Below, one piece after another: positions 8,512 through 16,758 of a DNA stretch of 64,000 nucleotides; position 1 is the stretch's first letter, and each line of letters opens with the position of its first letter. A program made the position numbers and the translations under genes. The DNA is from Alphaproteobacteria bacterium. Its GTDB lineage: Bacteria > Pseudomonadota > Alphaproteobacteria > Rickettsiales > UBA998. The notes beneath the pieces were generated by a model. That model worked only from the letters and a program-made list of their open reading frames with translations, was not told the origin of the DNA and made no database searches. The stretch covers positions 45,405 to 109,404 of the forward strand of contig RDXO01000017.1 of NCBI GenBank assembly GCA_004292675.1. Reading direction: 5' to 3'.

Positions 8512-9531
8512 CTATTTTGTTTTTTGTGGAGTAGGTGTTGGAGCGGAAGGTGTGGATAAGGGTGGCTGATTTGCCGTGACGCTAACGCCTTGAGTTGGTT
8601 GTACAGTCTCTTGCGGATCAAGAATGTAATAGGTGCTTCCTTTTTTGAGTCCTAGACGAGCTGCTTGTTGTTTGAATTTTTCTACATCTTCATCACGCAC
8701 CACAGGGCAACCTTGTGATCCTTTGGGGCGTGATGCATCTTCGTTTGCAAAGAGGAAATCATTATGCGCTCCAATATAATCACGTTCTTTTTTCCCATCA
8801 TCATATTCAAGAAAGAATTTGAAATTCATGGGTTGCCCGTCAATAATTTCTGTTGAGGCGGTATCATGATATTGGGTGATGGTGCGTTTTGCATGTATGC
8901 CATCGCCCACCTTTCCGCTTGAATCGGTTAATAATCCCGGTAGGGGCGCGTTGCGTGCAGATTCTACCGCATCACTATTGGCAAAATTGGGTACATCAAC
9001 CTTTTTGCTTCCGCCAGAAATGAAAGGGATAAGTTCTTGTTTTCCATCTTTTTCAAAGACATGGAATCCCATCGCATAGGGATGACCATCGGCATGTTGC
9101 CCCGCTTTGATGGTGACCATGGCATACACACCCTTTGCACCTGCTTCTTGTTTGATGGCATCAGGGATTTTAATGCGCCCTTGGTAATCCGCAGGGTTTA
9201 GCCATTGTGTATCATTATCTTTTGTTTGATAGGATAAGGTTTGCACGGGAGCGGGTGCAGGTGCAGCTTGAGGCGCAGGAGCAGGCGGAACATAATTGAC
9301 AGGTACGGTTCGTGGTTGCACAACAGGAGGAGGGGGTGTTGTTGTCGGTGTGACGGCTGGGGCAGGAGCAGCTTGCGCTTGTTGCCCTCCGAATAATCCG
9401 CCAAACATTGATCCTATATTGGGTAGGATGGATGCCATAAATTGTTGTATCTGGGGAAAAAAATTGCCGATCATCGACATAATCTTGCTGAAGAACCCCA
9501 TAATAGGGTTTTGTGGTGTATTATTATCCAT
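8512..9531 (-). CDS. L,D-transpeptidase-like (YkuD-like) protein with proline-rich linker
   Basis: 339 aa. Residues 1-50 are hydrophobic and Gly/Phe-rich (MGFFSKIMSMIGNFFPQ, MFGGLFGG) but not a clear signal peptide. Residues 52-100 are a Pro/Ala/Thr linker. The domain at about 105-310 contains GAHNDFLF and, after about 10 residues, KGSQGCPVV. This resembles the His...S-x-G-C catalytic arrangement of L,D-transpeptidases, although the arginine usually following the Cys is not at its normal place. A Pro/Thr tail ends the protein. A role in peptidoglycan cross-linking or anchoring is inferred. AAGGA stands about 11 nt before the ATG. Confidence 0.5.
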   Translation of the reverse strand: MDNNTPQNPIMGFFSKIMSMIGNFFPQIQQFMASILPNIGSMFGGLFGGQQAQAAPAPAVTPTTTPPPPVVQPRTVPVNYVPPAPAPQAAPAPAPVQTLSYQTKDNDTQWLNPADYQGRIKIPDAIKQEAGAKGVYAMVTIKAGQHADGHPYAMGFHVFEKDGKQELIPFISGGSKKVDVPNFANSDAVESARNAPLPGLLTDSSGKVGDGIHAKRTITQYHDTASTEIIDGQPMNFKFFLEYDDGKKERDYIGAHNDFLFANEDASRPKGSQGCPVVRDEDVEKFKQQAARLGLKKGSTYYILDPQETVQPTQGVSVTANQPPLSTPSAPTPTPQKTK

Positions 9532-9610
9532 CGGGAAATAGTCCTTGAGTAAAAATCGTATTTATTGAGTATAGATGATTTATATTACCGTATTATTACA
9601 ACGCAACCAC

Positions 9611-10459
9611 TTATTCTGCTAATAATGTACGTAATGATTGTGTGCCTGATCCGCGCCTAGAAGGTTGTTGTTGCGTGTGATGCGGATTCCACCCCGACAT
9701 AAATAATAGCTCGATGGTGGCATGAAGGCGATCTTCAGCATCGCTGAAATGTTCGTGATAATATTGTGAAGCATCCATAAATAATTGGGGGGCGGTGAAA
9801 TATTTACTTCGTTCTATGAGGGCATTTTGTTCCCCACTTTGACGTAGTTCGTGCAGTAAGGCGTGCAGCGAAGGGTAGCTTATATCTAAAAGATCGCTAT
9901 CAATGACGGGGAGTGCATAGCCCGTGCGTTGCAAGAGCGCGCCTGCATCGCGTACTTCCATAAAAGGTGAGATGCGCGGCGTGATGCCCCCTGTGCGCTG
10001 CATTTCCGCATGGATAAGCGCGATCCGTAGTTCATGCAAGCTACGCGCTCCGTAGGTAACGCATGACATAAGCCCATCAGGGATAAGGGCGTGGCGCATT
10101 TGAATCAACGCCCCAACACAATCATTGAGGTGATGCAGGGTGAGGATGCTGATAATCGCATCAAGGCTATTGGGGGCAAAAGGCAACCATTCTTCATCGC
10201 ATAGGATGCGTAGTGAGCTATCATGTGGGAGTCGTTCCGCCACAAGATCAGCAAAGATGCATGTGCCTATATTGGGAAGATTGCGCCACTCAGTCGAGGT
10301 CGCTCCGATGATCACCACGCGCTCAAAATGTTTATTGATGCACATGATGCGATCCATAAGGCGCGCCTCCGCCTCATGATGCACAAAGGGATCATGGTGG
10401 CAATAGGCAGCACAGCGTTTACGGCGGGAGCGAATAAGGGAACGATCAAACAATATCAT
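9611..10459 (-). CDS. SAM-dependent methyltransferase fold protein, NDUFAF5/BioC-like
   Basis: 282 aa. It opens with the block MILFDRSLIRSRRKRCA, which corresponds to FDR..RRRRDRAA of alphaproteobacterial NDUFAF5 relatives, and ends with MSGWNPHHTQQQPSRRGSG as that group does. The middle has a class I methyltransferase core (ERVVIIGATS, PFAPNSLDAIISILTLHHLND). In mitochondria NDUFAF5 hydroxylates an arginine of the complex I subunit NDUFS7. The bacterial homologues may do the same or act as BioC-like methyltransferases. No bio genes adjoin it. It is divergent from psd. Confidence 0.75.
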   Translation of the reverse strand: MILFDRSLIRSRRKRCAAYCHHDPFVHHEAEARLMDRIMCINKHFERVVIIGATSTEWRNLPNIGTCIFADLVAERLPHDSSLRILCDEEWLPFAPNSLDAIISILTLHHLNDCVGALIQMRHALIPDGLMSCVTYGARSLHELRIALIHAEMQRTGGITPRISPFMEVRDAGALLQRTGYALPVIDSDLLDISYPSLHALLHELRQSGEQNALIERSKYFTAPQLFMDASQYYHEHFSDAEDRLHATIELLFMSGWNPHHTQQQPSRRGSGTQSLRTLLAE

Positions 10460-10595
10460 ATGTGTCTTTTAGCAAATAATGGGGAGATTGTCACGAAGAG
10501 ACCTCTGCATAACTCTCAGTATGTTTTAATGATTGCATAAATATAAGATCTTTGTACAATCACTGTAGATGAACTATCACGGTAAGGATTGAACT

Positions 10596-11327
10596 ATGTC
10601 ATTTTTCCACTCATTGCGCACACAGTTGCTTGTTCCGTTATATCCTGCGATGCGACACTATGTGTATGCCTTTCTTGCTTTTTCTGCAATCATGGCATTG
10701 GTAGTGCCATCTGTGGGTTGTTGGTTTGTTCCTTTGGCGGTGGCGATCAATTATTTTTACCGTGATCCGCAACGATCTGTACCGCAAGGAGCAGGATTTG
10801 TGGTGGCACATGCTGATGGTATTATTGATCGTATCGAACATGGGGTGTTATTACCTGAAGAAATCCGCACTACCCTACCAGAAGATGTGCAGCAACAATC
10901 ATTTGTGCGTATCTCTATCTATATGAGTTTGTTGGATAATCATATACAGCGTGCGCCTGTTGCGGGTGTGGTGGAGCGTGAGATATTCGTGAAAGGGATG
11001 TATAGCAATGCACAACAGATAGAAGCAGCGCAAAGAAATGAACGCAGCCTTATGGCACTTAAGACGCAGGAAGGGGAATATATCATCTGCTCGCAAATTG
11101 CAGGTGCGATAAGCCGTGTGGTCGTATGCCAAGCCTTTGAGGGGGATGCATTAGAACGCGGTGCGCGCTATGGTATCATCCGGTTTGGTTGCCGTGCGGA
11201 GCTGTTTATTCCGATGAATTATGCCCTATTAGTATCTGAGGGAACAACCGTCCGTGCAGGAGAAACGATCATGGCACTTCATGCGGATGGCTGCAATATG
11301 GGTGCGCTTACGTGGAAGATCGTGTAA
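10596..11327 (+). CDS. psd: Phosphatidylserine decarboxylase proenzyme, short form, with Cys at the pyruvoyl position
   Basis: It makes phosphatidylethanolamine from phosphatidylserine. The 243 aa fit the short Psd-A type: two N-terminal membrane segments (about 22-55), NYFYRDPQRSVP, VVAHADGIIDRI, the IYMSLLDNHIQRAPVAG block, and GARYGIIRFGCRAELFIP near the C-terminus. In the family the self-cleavage site is RFGSR; here the codon is TGC, so Cys replaces the serine that becomes the pyruvoyl group. pssA does not follow, unlike in many alphaproteobacteria. The 3' end overlaps the convergent trmB by 20 bp. Confidence 0.9.
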   Translation: MSFFHSLRTQLLVPLYPAMRHYVYAFLAFSAIMALVVPSVGCWFVPLAVAINYFYRDPQRSVPQGAGFVVAHADGIIDRIEHGVLLPEEIRTTLPEDVQQQSFVRISIYMSLLDNHIQRAPVAGVVEREIFVKGMYSNAQQIEAAQRNERSLMALKTQEGEYIICSQIAGAISRVVVCQAFEGDALERGARYGIIRFGCRAELFIPMNYALLVSEGTTVRAGETIMALHADGCNMGALTWKIV

Positions 11328-11994
11328 GATGAAAAAATACGGGGGCAATTCCCTGTGCTTCGGCTTTCATCTGATAGCGTGTTGGGTGCCAATCACTGGG
11401 AGGTGTCGCGCCATCTTCTTGATTCACCCATGTGAAGGCTGATTGCTGAAGGCATTGGTGCGTAATCCATGCCGCATAGTCACGATGATCGGTAGCAATC
11501 CATAGGCTGGCATGAGGGCGCATGATGCGGGCTAAGCGTGCAAATAGTGCAGGGTTGATGATGCGACGTTTATAATGCGCACGCTTGCGCCACGGATCAG
11601 GGAACAGAATATCCACGCGATTGAGATAGCTATCAGGCATCGCATCAAGCAGTGGATGCACATCATGCGGATGCAGTGCGATATTGGGGATTTTCGCCTC
11701 ATCGATGCCCCGTAAACATTGGGCAACGCCATTCAAAAAAGGTTCTGCCCCGAGGCATAAAACTTCAGGGTAACGCTGTGCAATGCTCAAAAGATGTTCA
11801 CCACCACCAAAGCCAATTTCTAGCCACACGGCATGATAGGGGGCTGCCCATGCCTCCCATTGCCCATCACTTAGCGGGGTGACGCGTAATTGTGGCAGGA
11901 GATGGTCAATAAGATGCTGTTGTTGATCGGTGAGGGGGCGTGCTTTTACACGCCCGAAGGAGCGCAAGGTGCGCGGATGTTTTAGTATTTGCAT
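11308..11994 (-). CDS. trmB: tRNA (guanine-N7)-methyltransferase
   Basis: It methylates G46 of tRNA with SAM. Visible marks are the SAM site LEIGFGGGEHLLS, the family motif PDPWRKRAHYKRR, and TDHRDYAAWI. The open frame extends 48 codons upstream into fabG. ATG 11994 was preferred because GGAG lies 7 nt before it and the product then starts MQILKHPRTLRSFGR, the normal place for the family (228 aa). It is divergent from fabG with 31 bp between starts and convergent with psd, sharing 20 bp with it. Confidence 0.93.
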   Translation of the reverse strand: MQILKHPRTLRSFGRVKARPLTDQQQHLIDHLLPQLRVTPLSDGQWEAWAAPYHAVWLEIGFGGGEHLLSIAQRYPEVLCLGAEPFLNGVAQCLRGIDEAKIPNIALHPHDVHPLLDAMPDSYLNRVDILFPDPWRKRAHYKRRIINPALFARLARIMRPHASLWIATDHRDYAAWITHQCLQQSAFTWVNQEDGATPPSDWHPTRYQMKAEAQGIAPVFFHLTRSST

Positions 11995-12025
11995 TTTTGT
12001 CTCCATGCTAGTACATAGAATATCT

Positions 12026-12763
12026 ATGAAAAATTTAGAAGGAAAAAAAGCACTCATTACGGGTGCATCGGGCGGAATTGGTCTTGCACTCGTTAAGGCG
12101 TTGCAAGAGCAAGGTGCGCATGTGGCAATTTCAGGCACGTCTCAGAGCAAACTGGAGGCGGTGGCGCAGGAACTTGGTGGCGTGGGTGCGGTGCTTCCCT
12201 GCCGTCTTGATGTGGACTCTGAAGTGGCGGCATTGGTTGGGCAAGCAGAGGAAGCACTCGGAGGGCTGGATATTTTAGTGAATAATGCAGGCATTACGCG
12301 TGATGGCTTAGCTATGCGGATGAAGGATGAAGATTGGGATGCCGTGCTGCATGTGAATCTGGGATCAGCGTTTCGCTTGAGCCGTGCTGCACTTAAAGGC
12401 ATGATGAAACAACGCTTTGGACGCATCATCAACATCACTTCTGTGGTGGGCGTGATGGGTAATCCGGGGCAAGCTAATTATTGCGCTTCCAAAGCGGGTT
12501 TAATTGGTATGAGCAAATCCATTGCTGCAGAAGTGGCATCGCGTGGCATCACGGTGAATTGCGTTGCTCCTGGTTTTATCAAAACGCCGATGACGGATGC
12601 ATTAAATGAACAGCAATCAGAGCGCATCACCGCGAATATTCCCGCAGCGACGTTTGGGCTTCCTGAAGATATTGCCCATGCGGTCGCATTTTTGGCAAGC
12701 GAGGGCGCACGCTATATTACAGGGCAGACATTGCATGTCAATGGCGGACTTTTCATGGTGTGA
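12026..12763 (+). CDS. fabG: 3-oxoacyl-[acyl-carrier-protein] reductase
   Basis: An SDR enzyme that reduces beta-ketoacyl-ACP with NADPH in fatty acid synthesis. The 245-aa product has the cofactor site TGASGGIG (near residue 13), NNAGITRDG, the catalytic Ser in NITSVVGVMG, Tyr-x3-Lys in ANYCASKAG, and APGFIKTPM. ATG 12026 gives the normal N-terminus; the longer open frame overlaps trmB. The adjacent genes are nadD and rsfS, not other fab genes, so its acyl-carrier partners lie elsewhere. Another SDR substrate cannot be excluded from sequence alone. Confidence 0.92.
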   Translation: MKNLEGKKALITGASGGIGLALVKALQEQGAHVAISGTSQSKLEAVAQELGGVGAVLPCRLDVDSEVAALVGQAEEALGGLDILVNNAGITRDGLAMRMKDEDWDAVLHVNLGSAFRLSRAALKGMMKQRFGRIINITSVVGVMGNPGQANYCASKAGLIGMSKSIAAEVASRGITVNCVAPGFIKTPMTDALNEQQSERITANIPAATFGLPEDIAHAVAFLASEGARYITGQTLHVNGGLFMV

Positions 12764-12775
12764 TGAGTGTGATCT

Positions 12776-13393
12776 ATGCAGGTGAAGCAGTTTCAATCAT
12801 TAACATCTGCCTCACCTTTGCGTATTGGTGTGCTGGGGGGGTCGTTCAACCCGCCCCATAGTGGGCATGTGCATCTTGCATTGCACGCACTGAAAGCCTT
12901 GAATCTTGATTATGTGGTGTGGCTGGTGGCGTTGGGCAACCCCTTCAAAGAGGGCAGCGATATGGCATCTTATGCGGTGCGTTATGCACTGACGCAGCGT
13001 ATGGTGGGGCATCATCCACGTATGATGGTGACGAACATTGAGCAGCGCATCAAAAAAAACTATACGCGTGATGTGTTGGTGCATCTGCAACGATTCATGC
13101 CGCAACATCACTTTATTTGGCTGATGGGAGCGGATGGTGCAGCGGGGCTTATGCGATGGCAAAAAGCCCAGCAGATGATGCATCATGTGCCTATTGCGAT
13201 CTTTGATCGTGCGCCTGCAACGCATGGGGCATTGCGTAGTTGTTTTGCGTTGCGTTATCCGTCACAACGTGTGGCGCAACCGAGGCATTTAGGACGTAGC
13301 GGGACTCCTGCATGGAGTTATGTATTTATGCCACGTCATCCGATGAGTGCGACGTATTTGCGCAAAACACTTGGCACAGACGCGTTTGTGTAG
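12776..13393 (+). CDS. nadD: Nicotinate-nucleotide adenylyltransferase
   Basis: It adenylates nicotinate mononucleotide in NAD synthesis. The 205 aa contain the nucleotidyltransferase motif GGSFNPPHSGH at residue 21 (HxGH form), LVALGNPFK, and the C-terminal SATYLRK, equivalent to ISST.IR. It starts 12 bp after fabG and ends 4 bp before the rsfS frame; nadD-rsfS is a common conserved pair. Confidence 0.93.
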   Translation: MQVKQFQSLTSASPLRIGVLGGSFNPPHSGHVHLALHALKALNLDYVVWLVALGNPFKEGSDMASYAVRYALTQRMVGHHPRMMVTNIEQRIKKNYTRDVLVHLQRFMPQHHFIWLMGADGAAGLMRWQKAQQMMHHVPIAIFDRAPATHGALRSCFALRYPSQRVAQPRHLGRSGTPAWSYVFMPRHPMSATYLRKTLGTDAFV

Positions 13394-13397
13394 TATA

Positions 13398-13799
13398 ATG
13401 ATAGTTGATAACATAAGGAGCATTATTATCACAATATCATCTCTTATCTCCGATGTGAGCGCGGTAGAGCGTATCATACTCACATCATTGGATAATGATA
13501 AAGCGGAACATATTTCGCTTATCAATTTACAAGGCAAAACAGATTTCGCGGATGCTATGATCATCGCCGATGGCAGGTCATCGCGTCATGTCGCATCAAT
13601 GGCAGATAAGATCGCAGATCAACTGAAGCAAGAGGGTATTCCTATTCTTGGTGTTGAAGGTACGGAAACATGCGATTGGGTGCTGATTGATGTTGGCGAT
13701 ATTGTCGTGCATCTGTTCAAACCTGGTATTCGTGATATTTATCAGTTGGATAAAATGTGGTCACGTATGGTACCCGATGTGGAAATCATGCACGTATAA
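13398..13799 (+). CDS. rsfS: Ribosomal silencing factor
   Basis: RsfS binds ribosomal protein uL14 and blocks subunit joining during starvation. The sequence has LTSLDNDKAEHISLINL, DFADAMIIADGRSSRHV, GVEGTETCDWVLIDVGDIVVHLF and DIYQLDKMWS, all family blocks. ATG 13398 is four bases after the nadD stop but has no Shine-Dalgarno. A strong AAGGAG stands at 13415-13420, inside the frame, followed by ATT and ATC codons at 13425 and 13428. The true start may be one of these and would shorten the protein by about 10 residues. Confidence 0.92.
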   Translation: MIVDNIRSIIITISSLISDVSAVERIILTSLDNDKAEHISLINLQGKTDFADAMIIADGRSSRHVASMADKIADQLKQEGIPILGVEGTETCDWVLIDVGDIVVHLFKPGIRDIYQLDKMWSRMVPDVEIMHV

Positions 13800-13816
13800 T
13801 TTACAGGGGTGCAAGG

Positions 13817-14209
13817 ATGAATATACCGATAAATGCAGTCACATGGGTAGAGATTCCCGTGCTTGATCTTGGTCGTGCGGAAGCGTTTTATGGCGCAGTG
13901 TTTGGGTGGACATTTGAACATACCACGATGCATGGCTTGGAAATGGCAATGATTTCTATGTATCCAGAACAATATGGCGCGAGTGGTGCGCTTGTATGCG
14001 GGACGGGATATGTACCCGCACAATATGGTGTGCGTGTTTATCTGCATTGTGATGATGTTACCAACGCACTTGCGCGTGTTGTTTATTATGGTGGTGGAGT
14101 CGTTCTATCCACGACACCCATTGAGCCGTGGGGATTTGTTGGAGAGTTCCTTGATTGTGAAGGTAATCTTATCGCGCTACATTGCCCGCCCCAAACAGAT
14201 CGCGCATAA
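13817..14209 (+). CDS. VOC (glyoxalase-fold) family protein
   Basis: 130 aa with AAGG before the ATG at 13817. The frame has the paired beta-alpha-beta pattern of glyoxalase/bleomycin resistance folds: WVEIPVLDLGRAEAFYGAVFGW at residue 8, VYLHCDDVTNALARVVYYGG, and FLDCEGNLIALH at the end. A metal-binding His/Glu set is partly present. The substrate is unknown. It follows rsfS by 17 bp and meets the convergent response-regulator gene with no gap. Confidence 0.8.
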   Translation: MNIPINAVTWVEIPVLDLGRAEAFYGAVFGWTFEHTTMHGLEMAMISMYPEQYGASGALVCGTGYVPAQYGVRVYLHCDDVTNALARVVYYGGGVVLSTTPIEPWGFVGEFLDCEGNLIALHCPPQTDRA

Positions 14210-15253
14210 TCAATGAAGATATTTTTTCGTTAAATCGCCAAGTGATGCTATCAACGCTGTGCCAATATCGCCACCATCCCCCGCAATATCTTGTTGCAGG
14301 ATAACGTACATCGCATCCATATGCTTACGGATGACTTGGGCTATTTTATCATGTTCGCCATGCAACTGCACAATCACATCATGCAGAGCATCTGCCACCT
14401 GTGAGGCAAGGTTATAGCCAAAAGTCCCCGCACGTCCTTTGATGCGCAAGGATGCTTGCGCCATCTGCATTTTGGCGGCTTGCGTCTCATGATGTTCTGT
14501 GAAATGGTGATGCGATTCTTCAAGTTGTTTGAGGTCATTCGCAAACCAATGCAGAAAATCACCTTTTGCTTCATAAATGATTTTTTGCGCAAGACGCACA
14601 TTCGCTTCTGAAAATATATCATCAAGATTGACTGATTTGCCAATTTTTTCTTTCAGAGAAAAATCGCGATCCACTAAAAAGACCTCATGTTCTTTTTGGC
14701 CAAGATGGAGTTTATCTTTTGAATATTTCGCAATCGCTGCCTCATCATGTACGCAACGGCGTTCGCCAGAATCGGCATCATAGGGTTCTGTTTTTCGCCG
14801 ACGATCAGGACCAATATATTGAGGGCTGACGATAAAAGTGCGGGGGCTTTCGATAACGCGGGTGATTTTCGCGCATAATTGCTTGGCGGTAAATGGTTTG
14901 ACCATGAACTCAGTCATGCCAGTATCGCGGGCATATTCAACATTCCAGCGTTTTGCTTGCGCCGTGAGCATGATAACAGGCACCATCGGATTAGGTGAAT
15001 CTTTATCACGACGCACTTTTTGAACAAAATTAATGCCATCCATGGGGGACATCATCCAATCCGTAATGATTAAATCGACATTATGGGCATGAAGGATATT
15101 CAATGCAGCCGTGCCATCGCGTGCGACATGGATGGTGGAAAAACCAAGACTTTTCAATACGCTGCGGATAAGCGTACTCAATTCTTTATCTGGATCAATC
15201 AACATCACGCTGATGTTGGATAGTTGAACATTTTTACTGCCCACCTTTATCAT
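14210..15253 (-). CDS. Response regulator with REC domain and degenerate HPt-like C-terminal region
   Basis: 347 aa; AAGGAG lies 10 nt before the ATG. Residues 12-135 are a CheY-type receiver (VMLIDPDKELSTLI, phospho-acceptor Asp in LIITDWMMSPMDG, VIMLTAQAK, FMVKPF). The middle has a GPDRRRKTEPY segment also known from other alphaproteobacterial regulators. From about 200 it is helical. SLRIKGRAGTFGYNL resembles an HPt core (H-x-LKG), but there is no His at the phospho-acceptor place. It has no DNA-binding domain, so it probably acts by protein contact. The partner kinase is not adjacent. Confidence 0.75.
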   Translation of the reverse strand: MIKVGSKNVQLSNISVMLIDPDKELSTLIRSVLKSLGFSTIHVARDGTAALNILHAHNVDLIITDWMMSPMDGINFVQKVRRDKDSPNPMVPVIMLTAQAKRWNVEYARDTGMTEFMVKPFTAKQLCAKITRVIESPRTFIVSPQYIGPDRRRKTEPYDADSGERRCVHDEAAIAKYSKDKLHLGQKEHEVFLVDRDFSLKEKIGKSVNLDDIFSEANVRLAQKIIYEAKGDFLHWFANDLKQLEESHHHFTEHHETQAAKMQMAQASLRIKGRAGTFGYNLASQVADALHDVIVQLHGEHDKIAQVIRKHMDAMYVILQQDIAGDGGDIGTALIASLGDLTKKYLH

Positions 15254-15379
15254 GCGAATACAACTCCTTTATGTATCAAACTGTGCATTGCATAAGACAG
15301 ATGATTATTACCATTGAAATATTATACTATGAGTATGTTAAGAAAATATGAATGCTTAATAGAGTGCTTTAAGGGGGGG

Positions 15380-16210
15380 TTAACGTACTATAGGTCGCCA
15401 TAGGAGAATATCATGATAATAATTCGCATGGGTTTCTGCTACATTCGCCACTAAGGGGGATAGGAGCAGGAGCTTATCATCATCGCAATTTTCACTATCA
15501 TAGGATGCAGCGCAAGCTCGAAAGAGTGTTCCTGCTTGGGTGAACGCGCCTTTGCCGTCAATGCCATGGCTTATTAAGATAAAGGCGGGTAAATTTGATG
15601 GCGATGTGCCGGAAGCAATATTATTTGGTGCATTGCATATCACGGGCAAGTCTGAGGGCGGTGTGTTTACAGGAATATTATTGGGTAGCTTGCATATTAC
15701 AGGATAATCATTCATCTGCCACGGGCTATAACTACGATAGCCATTGGGATAGACACCCGTAGAGCGAATCATGATATAGGTAATACGACGTTTCCATGAA
15801 TCAAAAGCATCATCATCCTTTAGCCCCAATTCGCGCACTGGTACCATGCCAACGATCAGTTGATATTGATCAGGGCTGCCAACAACATTGGGAATCATTT
15901 GTGTACCATCGAGGGTTACGCTGGGCGTTTGGCATTTGGTGGAACTTCGACCGAAATTGGCTGAATTGAGCGGTACTTCGCGTGATGCAGGGCAGGGGAG
16001 ATAATCATGAAATTGTGCATAGAACTGCAAAGACTTCGCAATTTTTTCCATGCGTGTTTGGGTGCTAAGATAGGTTTTTTCTTGGCGTTTTTGTGATGCG
16101 TCACCGAGCAATGATGCCATAAGCAAGGCAAACATTGTCAAGATGATGGACATTTCAATGAGTGAAAAACCTTCGTGATGGTGTCCGCCGTGATGGTATG
16201 ATCTGCGCAT
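15380..16210 (-). CDS. Prepilin-like protein with type IV N-methylation signal
   Basis: 276 aa; AGGAAGG precedes the ATG. A His-rich leader of 14 residues (RRSYHHGGHHHEG) is followed by FSLIEMSIILTMFALLMASLLG, the cleavage site and hydrophobic helix of type IV pilins and type II pseudopilins. The C-terminal domain has several Cys residues and two imperfect copies of a PVIC..PNNI..(T)PPS(D/N)LP unit at about 170-205. No secretion or pilus-assembly genes of the type II/IV class adjoin it. It may be a minor pseudopilin or surface adhesin. Confidence 0.65.
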   Translation of the reverse strand: MRRSYHHGGHHHEGFSLIEMSIILTMFALLMASLLGDASQKRQEKTYLSTQTRMEKIAKSLQFYAQFHDYLPCPASREVPLNSANFGRSSTKCQTPSVTLDGTQMIPNVVGSPDQYQLIVGMVPVRELGLKDDDAFDSWKRRITYIMIRSTGVYPNGYRSYSPWQMNDYPVICKLPNNIPVNTPPSDLPVICNAPNNIASGTSPSNLPAFILISHGIDGKGAFTQAGTLFRACAASYDSENCDDDKLLLLSPLVANVAETHANYYHDILLWRPIVR

Positions 16211-16259
16211 TCCGTGCCTTCCTAATCATCCATCATATCAAAATTAGATAAAAAATTCT

Positions 16260-16424
16260 TTAATGTTGGCGTGGTGGGGTATGAGCGCGGTGATGTGCTT
16301 CTTCCTCAGGAGTCATGACGCGAATGCGTTTGGGGCGTGCTGTAGGGCGCGACTTCTGCACATAAAGTGCATGGAACAGAACGATGCTCGATGCCATCGC
16401 AAATGAATAGATAATCATAGACAT
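16260..16424 (-). CDS. Small single-span membrane protein, 54 aa
   Basis: ATG 16424 stands behind a clear GGGAG box. Residues 2-21 (MIIYSFAMASSIVLFHALYV) form one membrane span, followed by a basic cytoplasmic-type region (KSRPTARPKRIR) and a His-rich end. It lies 49 bp upstream of the prepilin-like gene on the same strand and is probably cotranscribed with it. Function unknown. Confidence 0.55.
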   Translation of the reverse strand: MSMIIYSFAMASSIVLFHALYVQKSRPTARPKRIRVMTPEEEAHHRAHTPPRQH

Positions 16425-16440
16425 AGCGAATCTCCCTTTT

Positions 16441-16588
16441 AGAACCTGCCCCGAATCTCTCTCTTATGGTCTGCAAATGGTGGTTTTTTGCGCTTACAAA
16501 AGCTCATGTACTTCTATGTACTACTTAAGCTACGGTTCTCAAAAACCACCATTTTCGCCTCATAATAAAAAGATTCGTGGCAGGTTCT
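16441..16588. repeat. Large nested palindrome of about 148 bp
   Basis: Outer arms AGAACCTGCC..GAATCT (16441-) and AGATTCG.GGCAGGTTCT (-16588) pair. A second pair, AAATGGTGGTTTTT (16475-16488) and AAAAACCACCATTT (16541-), lies inside. An innermost AGCT...GTAC / GTAC...AGCT hairpin closes it. It can form a long cruciform. It has no coding capacity and lies just upstream of the 54-aa gene, next to repeat A2. Confidence 0.75.
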
Positions 16589-16611
16589 TAGCTTTATTAG
16601 TTATGGTGCTG

Positions 16612-16737
16612 TATAGTCGTTTGACAAAAAAATTACTCATTTTTTATGTCAAGTGCGACTATAATACTATGATTTATAGTGCTTTTTCCATTATATCATG
16701 CCGATCAATCGATAATGATATAATGGCAGCACTATAG
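16612..16737 (-). repeat. Two-hairpin intergenic repeat, family A copy 2
   Basis: Read on the minus strand it aligns with 466-582 along its whole length. It has a 12-bp stem CCATTATATCAT / ATGATATAATGG, flanking TATAGTGCT / AGCACTATA arms, and a TATAGTCG / CGACTATA hairpin around TTACTCATTTTTTATGTCA. The stem is better preserved here than in copy 1. Confidence 0.8.
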
Positions 16738-16758
16738 CCATGAGGATGGCGATCGGTG

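Noticed and set aside
11995..12138. Upstream extension of trmB into fabG
   Set aside because: Ribosome site and family N-terminus support the start at 11994.
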